A stretch of 64,000 nt of DNA from Burkholderiales bacterium RIFCSPHIGHO2_12_FULL_63_20 (lineage in GTDB: Bacteria > Pseudomonadota > Gammaproteobacteria > Burkholderiales > Burkholderiaceae_C): positions 80,584 through 144,583 of the forward strand of contig MESA01000033.1 in NCBI GenBank assembly GCA_001770775.1, in the 5' to 3' direction. Position 1 is the first letter of the stretch. Each line of letters begins with the position of its first letter. This document shows positions 54,347 to 63,120 of the stretch, one piece after another. Made by a program: the position numbers and the translations under genes. The notes beneath the pieces are model-generated. The model searched no databases. It was given only the letters and a program-made list of their open reading frames with translations, and had not been told where the DNA came from.

Positions 54347-55573
54347 TCAGGCGTGGGCCGCACGCAGCTTGCGCGAGAACTCCTGCAAGGCGGCAATGCC
54401 GCTGCTTTCCGCACGGTGACACCACTCCTGCAGATCATGCACCAGCTGCTCGGCCGACACATTGGTGCGGGTCCACAGGGCACGCAGCTCTTCGCGCATC
54501 GCGATCAGCTGGTCGAGTTGTGGCAGGTTGGCGCAGGCCTGCCGCACCTCTTTCGCCATGCCGGTGGGCATCTGTGCTTCGTCACGATGCACCCAGCGAC
54601 GCACGCGCTTGAGTTGCGCGGCGGTGGCGCCCTGCCCGCTGGCCTTCAGGCGCGCCACTTCGCTGGCACAGGTGCGACGCACTTCACGGGCATAACCGGC
54701 CATCAACTCGTAGCGATTGGCCACGATGGCTTCCAGCGTCTGCGCATCGGCCACGGGCTTGACGTCGCCCAATGTCAGACGAGGCGGCGTCTTGCGCACC
54801 TTCGCCAGACCCACCATCTCCATGCCGCGGATGTAGCCCCAGGCAATGTCGAACTCGTAAGGCTTGACCGACAGCTTGGCCGAGGTCGGGTAGGTGTGGT
54901 GGTTGTTGTGCAGCTCTTCCCCACCAATGATGATGCCCCAGGGCGAAATGTTGGTGGACGCATCGGGCGCTTCGAAATTGCGGTAGCCCCACCAGTGGCC
55001 AAGGCCGTTGATGATGCCGGCGGCCGTAATCGGGATCCAGGCCATCTGGACGGCCCAGACCGTGATGCCGATGACCCCGAACAAGGCGAGATTGATCATC
55101 AACATGAGGATCGGGCCCCAGTTGTTGCGCGGAGTGTAGAGATGGTGCTCAAGCCAGTCATCGGGGGTGCCATGGCCGAACTTCTTGAGCGTCTCGGCCT
55201 TCGTGGCCTCGTCACGGTAGAGCTCACGGCCTTGCAACAACACGGTCTTGATGCCGCGCGTGACCGGGCTGTGCGGGTCTTCGGCGGTTTCACACTTGGC
55301 GTGGTGCTTGCGGTGCACGGCCACCCATTGCTTGGTGACGGTGCTGGTGGTCAGCCACAGCCAGAAGCGGAAGAAATGCGAGGGGATCGCATGCAATTCG
55401 AGCGCACGATGCGCCTGCGAACGGTGCAGAAAAATGGTCGTGGACGCGATGGTGATGTGCGTCACGATGAGGGTGAAGGCCAGAACCTGCCAGCCACTGG
55501 CATCCGTCCAGCCATTGATCGCCCACTGCACGATGCTGTCGTGCAGCGATGCCCAAAACCCGAAATCAAACAT
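54347..55573 (-). CDS. Membrane fatty acid desaturase with long C-terminal extension
   Basis: 408 residues. The three His boxes are HRSQAH, HRKHHA and ELHNNHHTYP, as in delta-9-type acyl-lipid/acyl-CoA desaturases, within four membrane helices. The domain ends near residue 295; the last 110 or so residues (from about VKPVADAQTLEAI) are a charged helical extension not needed for catalysis in shorter relatives. It probably adjusts membrane fluidity by introducing a double bond in acyl chains. It stands alone, with its own terminator; 190 bases separate it from plsC. Confidence 0.9.
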   Translation of the reverse strand: MFDFGFWASLHDSIVQWAINGWTDASGWQVLAFTLIVTHITIASTTIFLHRSQAHRALELHAIPSHFFRFWLWLTTSTVTKQWVAVHRKHHAKCETAEDPHSPVTRGIKTVLLQGRELYRDEATKAETLKKFGHGTPDDWLEHHLYTPRNNWGPILMLMINLALFGVIGITVWAVQMAWIPITAAGIINGLGHWWGYRNFEAPDASTNISPWGIIIGGEELHNNHHTYPTSAKLSVKPYEFDIAWGYIRGMEMVGLAKVRKTPPRLTLGDVKPVADAQTLEAIVANRYELMAGYAREVRRTCASEVARLKASGQGATAAQLKRVRRWVHRDEAQMPTGMAKEVRQACANLPQLDQLIAMREELRALWTRTNVSAEQLVHDLQEWCHRAESSGIAALQEFSRKLRAAHA

Positions 55574-55763
55574 TCAATACCTTTCAAGGACGGGAGATTG
55601 TAGAGGTCTCCATGCCAGCGCGTTTAACCCAGGACAAGAAACGCCAGACTCGCTGGGTCACTGTAGCGGCGTGCGACCTGGGCAGCCACCGGCAACAGGG
55701 TGCAGGGCGCAAATCCGCACGGAATGTCCGAATATCTTTGAACTTGCGGCGATCCCGTCGCAC

Positions 55764-56555
55764 TCAGGGGGCCACCGCGGCCCCGACCTGATCCTGCAGC
55801 AGCGCTGCCAGCGCCCGGCGATCGGCATGGGTGGTAGCCTGCAGCGGCAAGACCTGCACATGCACCACCAGCCCCCGCGCAGACACCACCCACCACAGGG
55901 ACTGCAGCAGGCTGGTGTCGCCGACGTAGGCGGCCAAAGGGCTGACCACATGTTCGGGATCGGCGTAACGCAAAGCCACCGGTTGCACCGGCACCGCCGC
56001 GTCGATGGCCGCCTGCAAGAGATTGGGGTGGAAATGCAGCACCCCATGCCCTGTGCCCGTGGTGCCCTCGGGAAAAACGGCCACGGTGTGGCCCTCGCGC
56101 AGGCCCTTGGCCATTAAACCCAGCACGCGCATTGCGTCGCGGCGACGCTCACGCGTGAGGAACAGCGTGCCCGCCTGCGTGACCATGCGCCCCACCACAG
56201 GCCAGTCCGCGACCTCGGCCTTGGACACGAAGCGCGACGGCACCACGGCGTTGAGGGCCACGATGTCCAGCCAGGAGACGTGGTTGGAGACCACCAGCTT
56301 GGCGCCGGGACGCGCTTGCCCCTGCACGACCAGTTCGATGCCGAGCATGCGCAGCATCTTCCCCGACCAGCGCACGCACTCGGCGTCACGGCCTCGCTCG
56401 TCCAGCCTGGGCCAGACCAGCCAGGAGCGGACGTAGCCATGCAGCACATGGCCCAGCACCCGACTCAGCCGCCAAGCCACGCGCGGCACGGCCAGCACGG
56501 ACCCGGCACGAAAGAAGCGCGGCGCCAACGCCGACTCTGGGGGCACCAGGCTCAT
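55764..56555 (-). CDS. 1-acyl-glycerol-3-phosphate acyltransferase (PlsC-like)
   Basis: 263 residues with the acyltransferase motifs NHVSWLD (NHxxxxD) and VFPEGTTGTGHG, and a hydrophobic N-terminal segment. It would acylate lysophosphatidic acid or a related lysolipid. ATG 56555 overlaps the pyrC' stop (ATGA), so it is the last gene of the yqgE-ruvX-pyr operon. Whether it is the main PlsC or an accessory enzyme cannot be told from here; the symbol is left open. Confidence 0.85.
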   Translation of the reverse strand: MSLVPPESALAPRFFRAGSVLAVPRVAWRLSRVLGHVLHGYVRSWLVWPRLDERGRDAECVRWSGKMLRMLGIELVVQGQARPGAKLVVSNHVSWLDIVALNAVVPSRFVSKAEVADWPVVGRMVTQAGTLFLTRERRRDAMRVLGLMAKGLREGHTVAVFPEGTTGTGHGVLHFHPNLLQAAIDAAVPVQPVALRYADPEHVVSPLAAYVGDTSLLQSLWWVVSARGLVVHVQVLPLQATTHADRRALAALLQDQVGAAVAP

Positions 56556-57892
56556 GCGTCAGCACGATCCTGCGCGTCGTGTGCCACCTGCCCGGCCACC
56601 AGGGTCAGGCGCACGCGACCGGCCAGCTCGAAACCGGTGGACTCGAACGCGAACGGGGTGTGCTTGCCCTGACTCACCAAAGCAGACGGTTGCACCGGCC
56701 AGCGCGCAGCGGGATCGAACATCACGATGTCGGCCACACCGCCAGCGACCAGACGGCCAGCACTGTGGGTGAGCGAGCCCAGCGCATCGCCCAGCACCTT
56801 GACGGGGCCCTCGGTGACCACCGACAGGGCCTGACGCAGCTTGTCCGGCGCTGGCTGGTCCTGCTGATCGGCACCGGACCACTTCATGGCCAGACTGAGC
56901 AGCAGCTCCACGCCGGTGGCGCCGGGTGTGGCCTCACCGAAGGGCAGAGTCTTCTCGTCTTCGCTGACCGGGTTGTGGTCGGACACCAGCGCGTCCAGCG
57001 TGCCATCGAGCAGACCCGCACGCAGTGCATCGCGGTCACGCCCCTGGCGCAGCGGCGGGGTCACGCGCATCGAGGAGTTGAAGTAGCCAATGTCCACATC
57101 GGTCAGCATCAGGGAGTTGATGCTGACGTCGGCGGTGATGGGCAGGCCCTGCGCCTTCGCTTGACGCACCAACTCGACCCCCGCCGCGCTGGAGAGGCGG
57201 CACAGGTGCACCCGGGCGCCCGTGACGCGCACCAGCTCGACGATGGTGTGGATGGCAATGGTTTCAGCACTCACCGGCACGCCAGAGAGACCCAGACGGG
57301 TGGCGACGGCACCGCTGGCCGCCACACCCTTGCCCAACCAGGGGTCATGTGGACGCAGCCAGACGGTGTAGCCGAAGGTGGAGGCGTACAGCATGGCGCG
57401 CTGCAGCACCTGGGTGTCACGGATGGGCGACTCGGCCTGCGAGTAGCCCACGCAACCAGCTTCGTGCAGCTCGGCCATCTCGGTCAGGTTCTCGCCCTTG
57501 AGGCCGCGGGTCAAAGCGCCCAGCGGGAACAGGCGGCAACGACTGAGCTTGCGGGCGCGCAGCTTGAGCATCTCGACCAAGCCGGGTTCGTCCAGCGTTG
57601 GGTCGGTGTCGGGCAGGCACACCACGCTGGTCACGCCACCGGCGGCGGCCGCGGCGAGCTCGGACTCCAGCATGCCTTCGTGCTCGTGGCCGGGCTCGCG
57701 CAGGCGCACAGCCAGATCCACCAGACCTGGCGCCACGATCAGGCCCGTGGCATCGATGACGCGGTCGGGTTCGAAATCGGCGCTGACGTTGCCCAGGGCC
57801 GTGATGCGGCTGGCCGTGATGGCCAGATCACCGACCTGGTCCAGGCCGGAAGCGGGGTCGACCAAACGGCCGTTCTTGATCAGGATCTTCAT
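56552..57892 (-). CDS. Inactive dihydroorotase-like protein PyrC' (PyrX)
   Basis: 446 residues of the amidohydrolase/dihydroorotase family. The metal-binding HxH is missing: the strand reads VDLAVRLREPG where active enzymes have DxHxHxR, and the later His site is LCRLSSA. Such pseudo-dihydroorotases, next to pyrB, form the aspartate transcarbamoylase holoenzyme in Pseudomonas and related bacteria without catalysis. Gap to pyrB is seven bases. A separate active dihydroorotase should be encoded elsewhere. Confidence 0.87.
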   Translation of the reverse strand: MKILIKNGRLVDPASGLDQVGDLAITASRITALGNVSADFEPDRVIDATGLIVAPGLVDLAVRLREPGHEHEGMLESELAAAAAGGVTSVVCLPDTDPTLDEPGLVEMLKLRARKLSRCRLFPLGALTRGLKGENLTEMAELHEAGCVGYSQAESPIRDTQVLQRAMLYASTFGYTVWLRPHDPWLGKGVAASGAVATRLGLSGVPVSAETIAIHTIVELVRVTGARVHLCRLSSAAGVELVRQAKAQGLPITADVSINSLMLTDVDIGYFNSSMRVTPPLRQGRDRDALRAGLLDGTLDALVSDHNPVSEDEKTLPFGEATPGATGVELLLSLAMKWSGADQQDQPAPDKLRQALSVVTEGPVKVLGDALGSLTHSAGRLVAGGVADIVMFDPAARWPVQPSALVSQGKHTPFAFESTGFELAGRVRLTLVAGQVAHDAQDRADA

Positions 57893-57899
57893 GATGGGA

Positions 57900-58874
57900 T
57901 CAGGCCTCGTTACCAGCCAGGATGGACATCACGGCCATGCGCACGGCAATGCCGAACGTGACCTGGGGCAGGATGACGCTTTGCTTGCCATCGGCCACAG
58001 CAGAGTCGATTTCCACGCCGCGGTTGATGGGGCCGGGGTGCATGACGATGGCATCGGGCTTGGCCAGCGCCAGCTTGGACTCGGTCAGACCGAACTCCTT
58101 GAAAAACTCACCAGCGCTGGGCAGCATGCCGCCGGTCATGCGCTCGTTTTGCAGGCGCAGCATGATGACGACGTCGGCATCGCGGATGCCTTCGGCCATG
58201 TCGTGGCACACACGCACGCCCATCTCGCGCAGATCACCCGGGACCAGAGTGCGTGGCCCCACCACCCGCACTTCGGGCACGCCCAGGGTGGTCAGCGCGT
58301 GGATGTTGGAGCGGGCCACGCGCGAGTGCACGATGTCGCCCACGATGGCCACGGTCAGGTTGGTGAAGTCCTTCTTGTAGTGCCGGATCGTGTACATGTC
58401 CAGCAGCGCCTGCGTCGGGTGCGCGTGGCGACCGTCACCGGCGTTGACCACGTGCACGTGCGGCGCCACATGTTGGGCGATCAGGTAGGGGGCGCCCGAC
58501 TCGGAGTGGCGCACCACGAACATGTCGGCGCTCATGGCCGACAGGTTGGCGATGGTGTCGAGCAGGCTCTCGCCCTTGGAGGCCGACGAGCGCGCGATGT
58601 CGAGGTTGATCACGTCGGCGCTCAGGCGCTTGGCCGCGATCTCGAAGGTGGTGCGGGTGCGGGTGCTGTTCTCGAAGAACAGGTTGAACACGCTCTTGCC
58701 GCGCAGCAGCGGCACCTTCTTGACTTCGCGGTCGTTGACGCTCAGGAACTGCTCGGCCGTGTCCAGAATCTGGTGGATGATGGCTTTGGGCAGTCCTTCA
58801 GTGGACAGCAGGTGGATCAGCTCCCCGTGGCTGTTGAGCTGCGGGTTGCGCTGGGGTTTCCGGATGGCGGTCAT
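57900..58874 (-). CDS. pyrB: Aspartate carbamoyltransferase catalytic subunit PyrB
   Basis: Catalyses carbamoyl phosphate + aspartate to N-carbamoylaspartate, the first committed step of pyrimidine synthesis. 324 residues with the carbamoyl phosphate motif [13 protein letters not shown] and the later [14 protein letters not shown] 58874 overlaps the pyrR stop. It is followed by the PyrC' partner. Confidence 0.96.
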   Translation of the reverse strand: MTAIRKPQRNPQLNSHGELIHLLSTEGLPKAIIHQILDTAEQFLSVNDREVKKVPLLRGKSVFNLFFENSTRTRTTFEIAAKRLSADVINLDIARSSASKGESLLDTIANLSAMSADMFVVRHSESGAPYLIAQHVAPHVHVVNAGDGRHAHPTQALLDMYTIRHYKKDFTNLTVAIVGDIVHSRVARSNIHALTTLGVPEVRVVGPRTLVPGDLREMGVRVCHDMAEGIRDADVVIMLRLQNERMTGGMLPSAGEFFKEFGLTESKLALAKPDAIVMHPGPINRGVEIDSAVADGKQSVILPQVTFGIAVRMAVMSILAGNEA

Positions 58875-59386
58875 CAAACCCTCTCGAAATGGAATTGGAA
58901 GCGGCCGTCGGCGGCGCGGCCCAAGGCGACGCGCTCTTCAGACGGCAGAGTGATACGGGCAGCCGACAAGGCTGGCTCAAATGGCAACTGGCGTCCGCCA
59001 CGGTCCACGAGCACGGCCAGCGTCACACTGGCGGGGCGACCGAAATCGAACAGCTCGTTGAGCACCGCACGGGTGGTGCGCCCGGTGTAGATGACGTCGT
59101 CAATCAGCAGGATGTGGGCGCCATCGACCTCGAAGGGCAGATGGGTGGCGTCCTTGGACGAGACCATGCCGCGCGAACCGAAGTCGTCGCGGTGCAGGGC
59201 CGACGAGATCACGCCGTGCGGGGTATTCAGGTCCAGGTCGGCGCTCAGGCGCTCGGCCAGCCAAGCTCCGCCCGACCACACGCCCACCAGCACGGTCTCG
59301 GGCGTGACCAGACGGCGCACGCCGGTCAGCAGGTTGGCATACAGTGCCTCGGCATCGAGGTGCAAGGTGTGGGGCGAAGTGCTCAC
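58874..59386 (-). CDS. pyrR: Bifunctional PyrR-like regulator/uracil phosphoribosyltransferase
   Basis: 170 residues of the PRTase fold: [13 protein letters not shown], the PRPP loop [16 protein letters not shown] and [11 protein letters not shown]. In Bacillus PyrR binds pyr mRNA; in proteobacteria the role is less clear. GTG 59386 is the start, right at the ruvX stop. Linked to pyrB. Confidence 0.92.
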   Translation of the reverse strand: MSTSPHTLHLDAEALYANLLTGVRRLVTPETVLVGVWSGGAWLAERLSADLDLNTPHGVISSALHRDDFGSRGMVSSKDATHLPFEVDGAHILLIDDVIYTGRTTRAVLNELFDFGRPASVTLAVLVDRGGRQLPFEPALSAARITLPSEERVALGRAADGRFQFHFERV

Positions 59387-59815
59387 TCAGGCCTCTTTCG
59401 GGGTGTCATCCCCAGGATGATCGTTGAAATACTGTTGCAGCAAGATGGCAGCGGAGGCGGCATCCAGATCCTGGGCACCGAAGCTCTGGGCCTCGGTCGT
59501 GGAATAGCGCTCGTCCACCTCGTGCACCGGGAGGTGAAAACGCCCGCGCAACTGGCCGCCGAACTTGCGGGCGCGCAGGGTGTTCTCGTGTTCCGCACCG
59601 TCAGGGTGAAAAGGCACGCCGATGACCAGCGCATCAGGCCGCCACTCGTCAATCAGCTTGCCGATCTGGGCAAAACGCTCCGCCCCTTCGGCCGCGACCG
59701 TGCGCAGCGGCTGGGCCTGGCGCGTCAGGCTGTTGCCCGTGGCGACGCCCACCCGCTTGAGGCCGTAATCGAAGGCCAAAAAGTGCCGGATCGCCGAGGC
59801 GGGCTGCGCGCTCAT
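59387..59815 (-). CDS. ruvX: Holliday-junction-resolvase-like RuvX (YqgF)
   Basis: 142 residues with an RNase H-like fold: FLAFDYGLKRVGVATGNSL at the start, LVIGVPFHPDG and VHEVDERYSTTEAQ. YqgF/RuvX proteins act in 16S rRNA 5' end processing and possibly DNA junctions. It overlaps yqgE in ATGA and abuts pyrR, the common order. Confidence 0.93.
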   Translation of the reverse strand: MSAQPASAIRHFLAFDYGLKRVGVATGNSLTRQAQPLRTVAAEGAERFAQIGKLIDEWRPDALVIGVPFHPDGAEHENTLRARKFGGQLRGRFHLPVHEVDERYSTTEAQSFGAQDLDAASAAILLQQYFNDHPGDDTPKEA

Positions 59816-60399
59816 GCGTGACCGGCCTCCCCCATCAGGAAGTTGCGATCAATGCCGAGCAGCGACAGCGCCTTGTCGTAGCGCTGCTCCACCGGTGTAT
59901 CGAAAATCACCTCCGGATCGGCATCGACGTTCAGCCAGCCGTTGCGCGAGATTTCCTCTTCAAGCTGCCCAGCCGTCCAGCCGGAGTAGCCCAGGGTGAT
60001 GAAGACCTTGCGCGGGCCCGCCCCGTTGGAGAGCGCTTCCAGCACATCGCGCGAGGTCGTCATCTCCAGCCCCCCCTCGATCTTCAAGGTGGAGTTGTAG
60101 TGCCCGCCTTCGTCGTCCAGGCTCTCATGCAACACAAAGCCCCGCTCGGTCTGCACCGGGCCGCCCAGGTACACCGGGCGCTCGGCCAGGTCACTGCGGT
60201 CCAGAGACAGATCGACCTTCTCGAAAAGGTGCTTCAAATTGATGTCAATGGGCCGATTGATGACCAGCCCCAGCGCGCCCTTGTCGTTGTGCTCGCACAT
60301 ATAGACCACAGTCCCGGCAAAATTGCCGTCCACCATGCCGGGCATGGCGATGAGAAACTGATTGGTCAGATTGATGGGGGAAGATGCGCTTGGGGACAT
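59812..60399 (-). CDS. yqgE: YqgE/AlgH family protein
   Basis: 195 residues: LTNQFLIAMPGMVDGNFAGTVVYMCEHNDKGALGLVINRP, VYLGGPVQTERGFVLHES and the C-terminal LGYSGWTAGQLEEEI are the family hallmarks. AlgH was linked to alginate regulation in Pseudomonas, but most YqgE proteins lack a defined function. First gene of the operon leading to pyrB. Confidence 0.95.
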   Translation of the reverse strand: MSPSASSPINLTNQFLIAMPGMVDGNFAGTVVYMCEHNDKGALGLVINRPIDINLKHLFEKVDLSLDRSDLAERPVYLGGPVQTERGFVLHESLDDEGGHYNSTLKIEGGLEMTTSRDVLEALSNGAGPRKVFITLGYSGWTAGQLEEEISRNGWLNVDADPEVIFDTPVEQRYDKALSLLGIDRNFLMGEAGHA

Positions 60400-60456
60400 G
60401 CGCCGATTTTAGACGCCCATGCTGATCCGTACCGACTATCTGTGAATTAGACGACC

Positions 60457-62001
60457 ATGAGCGAATCGAATGCCTCGGCCCTGGTGTGGTTTCGCCGCGA
60501 TCTGCGCTGCACCGACCATGCCGCCTTGTTTCACGCCTTGAAACACAGCCGACGGGTCTGGTGTGCGTTTGTCTTTGACAGCGACATCCTGGAGCCCCTC
60601 CCCCGCCAGGACCGCCGCGTGGCCTTCATCCGCGACAGCCTGGTCGAGCTGGACCAAGGGCTGCGCGAACTGGCCCTGAACGCGGGCGTACCCCAGCCCG
60701 AGCACGTGGGCCTGATCGTGCGCTATGGCTCGGCCCGTTCGGTGATCCCGCAGCTGGCTGGCGAGCTGGGCGTGCAATCGGTCTACGCCAGCCACGACGA
60801 CGAGCCCGATGCCCAGGACCGGGACGCCCAGGTGCGCGGACGCCTGAGCAACCTGGGTGTGGCGCTTTACACGCTCAAGGACCACGTGATCTTCGAGCGC
60901 AACGAGGTGCTCACCGGCAACGACACGCCCTACGGCGTCTTCACCCCTTACAAGAACGCCTGGCTCAAGAAACTGGAGCCCTTCTACGTCAAGCCCTACC
61001 CGATCACACCTTACGCCGCGCACTTGGCACCCGTGCCCAACGCGGTGGACGCGATGGGGTCCGGCCACATTCCCACACTGACCGACATCGGATTTGAGGA
61101 AGTGGGCCCGCTGAAAGTGCCGCCCGGCATGTCAGGCGCCCAGACGCTGCTGGACGATTTCCTGCACCGCATCGACCGCTACGACGAGACGCGGGACTTT
61201 CCGGGCATCAAGGGCCCCAGCTACCTGTCACCCCACCTGCGTTTTGGCACCGTTTCCATCCGCCACCTCGTGGACCTGGCTTGGCAGCGTGTCCAGGCCG
61301 GCTCGGCGGGCGCACAGACCTGGCTGTCGGAGCTGATCTGGCGCGATTTCTATCACCAGATCCTGTTCCACCATCCACATGTGGTCGGGGGAGCCTACCG
61401 ACGCGAATACGATCGCATCAAGTGGGCCCATGGCGCCAAGGCCAACGCGCACTTCCAGGCGTGGTGTGAAGGCCGGACCGGCTATCCGCTGGTGGACGCC
61501 GCGATGCGCCAACTCAACCAGACCGGCTACATGCACAACCGCCTGCGCATGGTCGTGGCCAGCTTCCTGATCAAGGACCTGGGCATTGACTGGCGACGCG
61601 GGGAGGCTTATTTTGCGGAACAGTTGCTCGACTTCGACCTGGCGGCCAACAACGGTGGTTGGCAGTGGGCGGCCTCCAGCGGCTGCGATGCGCAGCCCTG
61701 GTTCCGCATCTTCAACCCCATCACGCAGAGCGAAAAGTTCGACCCGCAGGGCAAGTTCATCCGCCGCTACGTGCCCGAGCTGGCCACGCTGCCCGACAAG
61801 GCCCTGCACGCGCCCTGGCTGGCACGCCCTGCCGATCTGGTCAGCGCGGACGATGTGGTCCTGGGTCGCGATTACCCGCAGCCCATCGTGCAGCACGATG
61901 AGGCGCGCACCGAAACCCTGGCACGCTATGCGGTGGTGAGCGAAGGAAAGGTCAAGGCCAGCGAAACGCCCCGGGCACGCAGCCCGCGCCGCACTCGCTG
62001 A
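60457..62001 (+). CDS. phrB: Deoxyribodipyrimidine photolyase
   Basis: 514 residues, class I cyclobutane pyrimidine dimer photolyase. N-terminal antenna-binding alpha/beta domain (LVWFRRDLRCTDHAAL), C-terminal FAD domain with SPHLRFGTVSIRHL, WLSELIWRDFYHQILFHHP, HNRLRMVVASFLIKDLGIDWR and NNGGWQWAASSGCDAQPWFRIFNP. The Trp chain residues for electron transfer appear conserved. ATG 60457; divergent from yqgE, with a 57-base gap. Confidence 0.94.
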   Translation: MSESNASALVWFRRDLRCTDHAALFHALKHSRRVWCAFVFDSDILEPLPRQDRRVAFIRDSLVELDQGLRELALNAGVPQPEHVGLIVRYGSARSVIPQLAGELGVQSVYASHDDEPDAQDRDAQVRGRLSNLGVALYTLKDHVIFERNEVLTGNDTPYGVFTPYKNAWLKKLEPFYVKPYPITPYAAHLAPVPNAVDAMGSGHIPTLTDIGFEEVGPLKVPPGMSGAQTLLDDFLHRIDRYDETRDFPGIKGPSYLSPHLRFGTVSIRHLVDLAWQRVQAGSAGAQTWLSELIWRDFYHQILFHHPHVVGGAYRREYDRIKWAHGAKANAHFQAWCEGRTGYPLVDAAMRQLNQTGYMHNRLRMVVASFLIKDLGIDWRRGEAYFAEQLLDFDLAANNGGWQWAASSGCDAQPWFRIFNPITQSEKFDPQGKFIRRYVPELATLPDKALHAPWLARPADLVSADDVVLGRDYPQPIVQHDEARTETLARYAVVSEGKVKASETPRARSPRRTR

Positions 62002-62011
62002 TCACAGGCAC

Positions 62012-63094
62012 TCAGAACAGTTCGACGTCACCCACGTGGGCGGCTTCGGTCTTGAGGATACCGTCGCGCACGAGGGCCTCATAACAGAGCACCTGATTGC
62101 GCCCCTGATGCTTGGCTTGGTAGACCCCCTGGTCGGCGCGTGAAAAAGCCACGCTCGGGGTGTCGTTGTGCATCACCTCGGTGAAGCCCAGGCTGATCGT
62201 GACCTTGTTGACCTGCGGAAACACATAGGTCTCGACATTACGCCGAAAGCGCTCGTACGCCTGCAGGGCATCTTCTTCGGTCCCCCCGCGCAGCAGCACC
62301 ACAAACTCTTCGCCGCCGAATCGATACAGGCGGTCGTAGTGCCGGAACGACTGACGCATGATGCGCGCCACCAGCACCAGCACTTCGTCACCGATCAGGT
62401 GACCGAATCGGTCGTTGACCAGCTTGAACAGGTCGATGTCGATCACCCCCAGCCAGTACCCCGTGGCGGGTGAACCACGGCGCTCACCGCTTAAGCCAGG
62501 ATCCGGCTGCGTCGGCATGGACGCCTTGAGGAAGGTTGCATCGAAGGTCTGCCGGTTGAGCAAACCCGTGAGTGAGTCACGCTGACTCGACTCCAGCAAG
62601 TTCTGGAAGTTCGCAAACACCTTGAGCAAGGTCTGGATCGGCTTGAGGGACTCCATCGCCAACGGCTTGTCCGACATCACCTCGAGCACGCCGGGCAGAC
62701 CCAGCTCGACCATCAAGGGCAGCACCGTGACAAAGCGATGTGCCGGGTCGATCAGGCTGGCCGTTGGCAACTCGGCCTGCTCCAGCAAACGAGAGTCCAA
62801 CACCAGTTGCCGCAACGGAAACGCGGTGACGATCGGCAAAGAATCGAGGTCCACCCAAGGCGGATCACTGACCGTCAGCTCTCCTCGCCGGGCCAGCCCG
62901 CAGCACAACCAGCGTTGCGCACCGTCATCCGGCCCCACCAGGCGATAGACCGCCACGCTGGATGCCGGCAACAACTCCAGCACACCCTGCGCCAGAGAGA
63001 CGTCAAGCATCTCCCTGTCCCGCTGCGCGGTCAACGCAGCGAGGTGAGAGATATGGTCGCCCACCAGGGCTGACGGTTCGGCGTCGTGTTCCAT
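62012..63094 (-). CDS. Diguanylate cyclase with GAF-like N-terminus and ELF tail
   Basis: 360 residues. A GAF-like sensor (about 15-160) precedes a GGDEF domain with RFGGEEF, an active variant, and an I-site RHYD five residues ahead. Then the C-terminus: HVGDVELF. The gene starts 26 bases after the ChpA/PilL-like gene stop and is probably co-transcribed with it. The last six residues match those of the two CheX-type proteins at 51753-53302 (G-E/D-L/V-E-L-F), suggesting a shared partner. Confidence 0.9.
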   Translation of the reverse strand: MEHDAEPSALVGDHISHLAALTAQRDREMLDVSLAQGVLELLPASSVAVYRLVGPDDGAQRWLCCGLARRGELTVSDPPWVDLDSLPIVTAFPLRQLVLDSRLLEQAELPTASLIDPAHRFVTVLPLMVELGLPGVLEVMSDKPLAMESLKPIQTLLKVFANFQNLLESSQRDSLTGLLNRQTFDATFLKASMPTQPDPGLSGERRGSPATGYWLGVIDIDLFKLVNDRFGHLIGDEVLVLVARIMRQSFRHYDRLYRFGGEEFVVLLRGGTEEDALQAYERFRRNVETYVFPQVNKVTISLGFTEVMHNDTPSVAFSRADQGVYQAKHQGRNQVLCYEALVRDGILKTEAAHVGDVELF

Positions 63095-63120
63095 GCAGGA
63101 AGATGAGCTTAGCAGATGTG

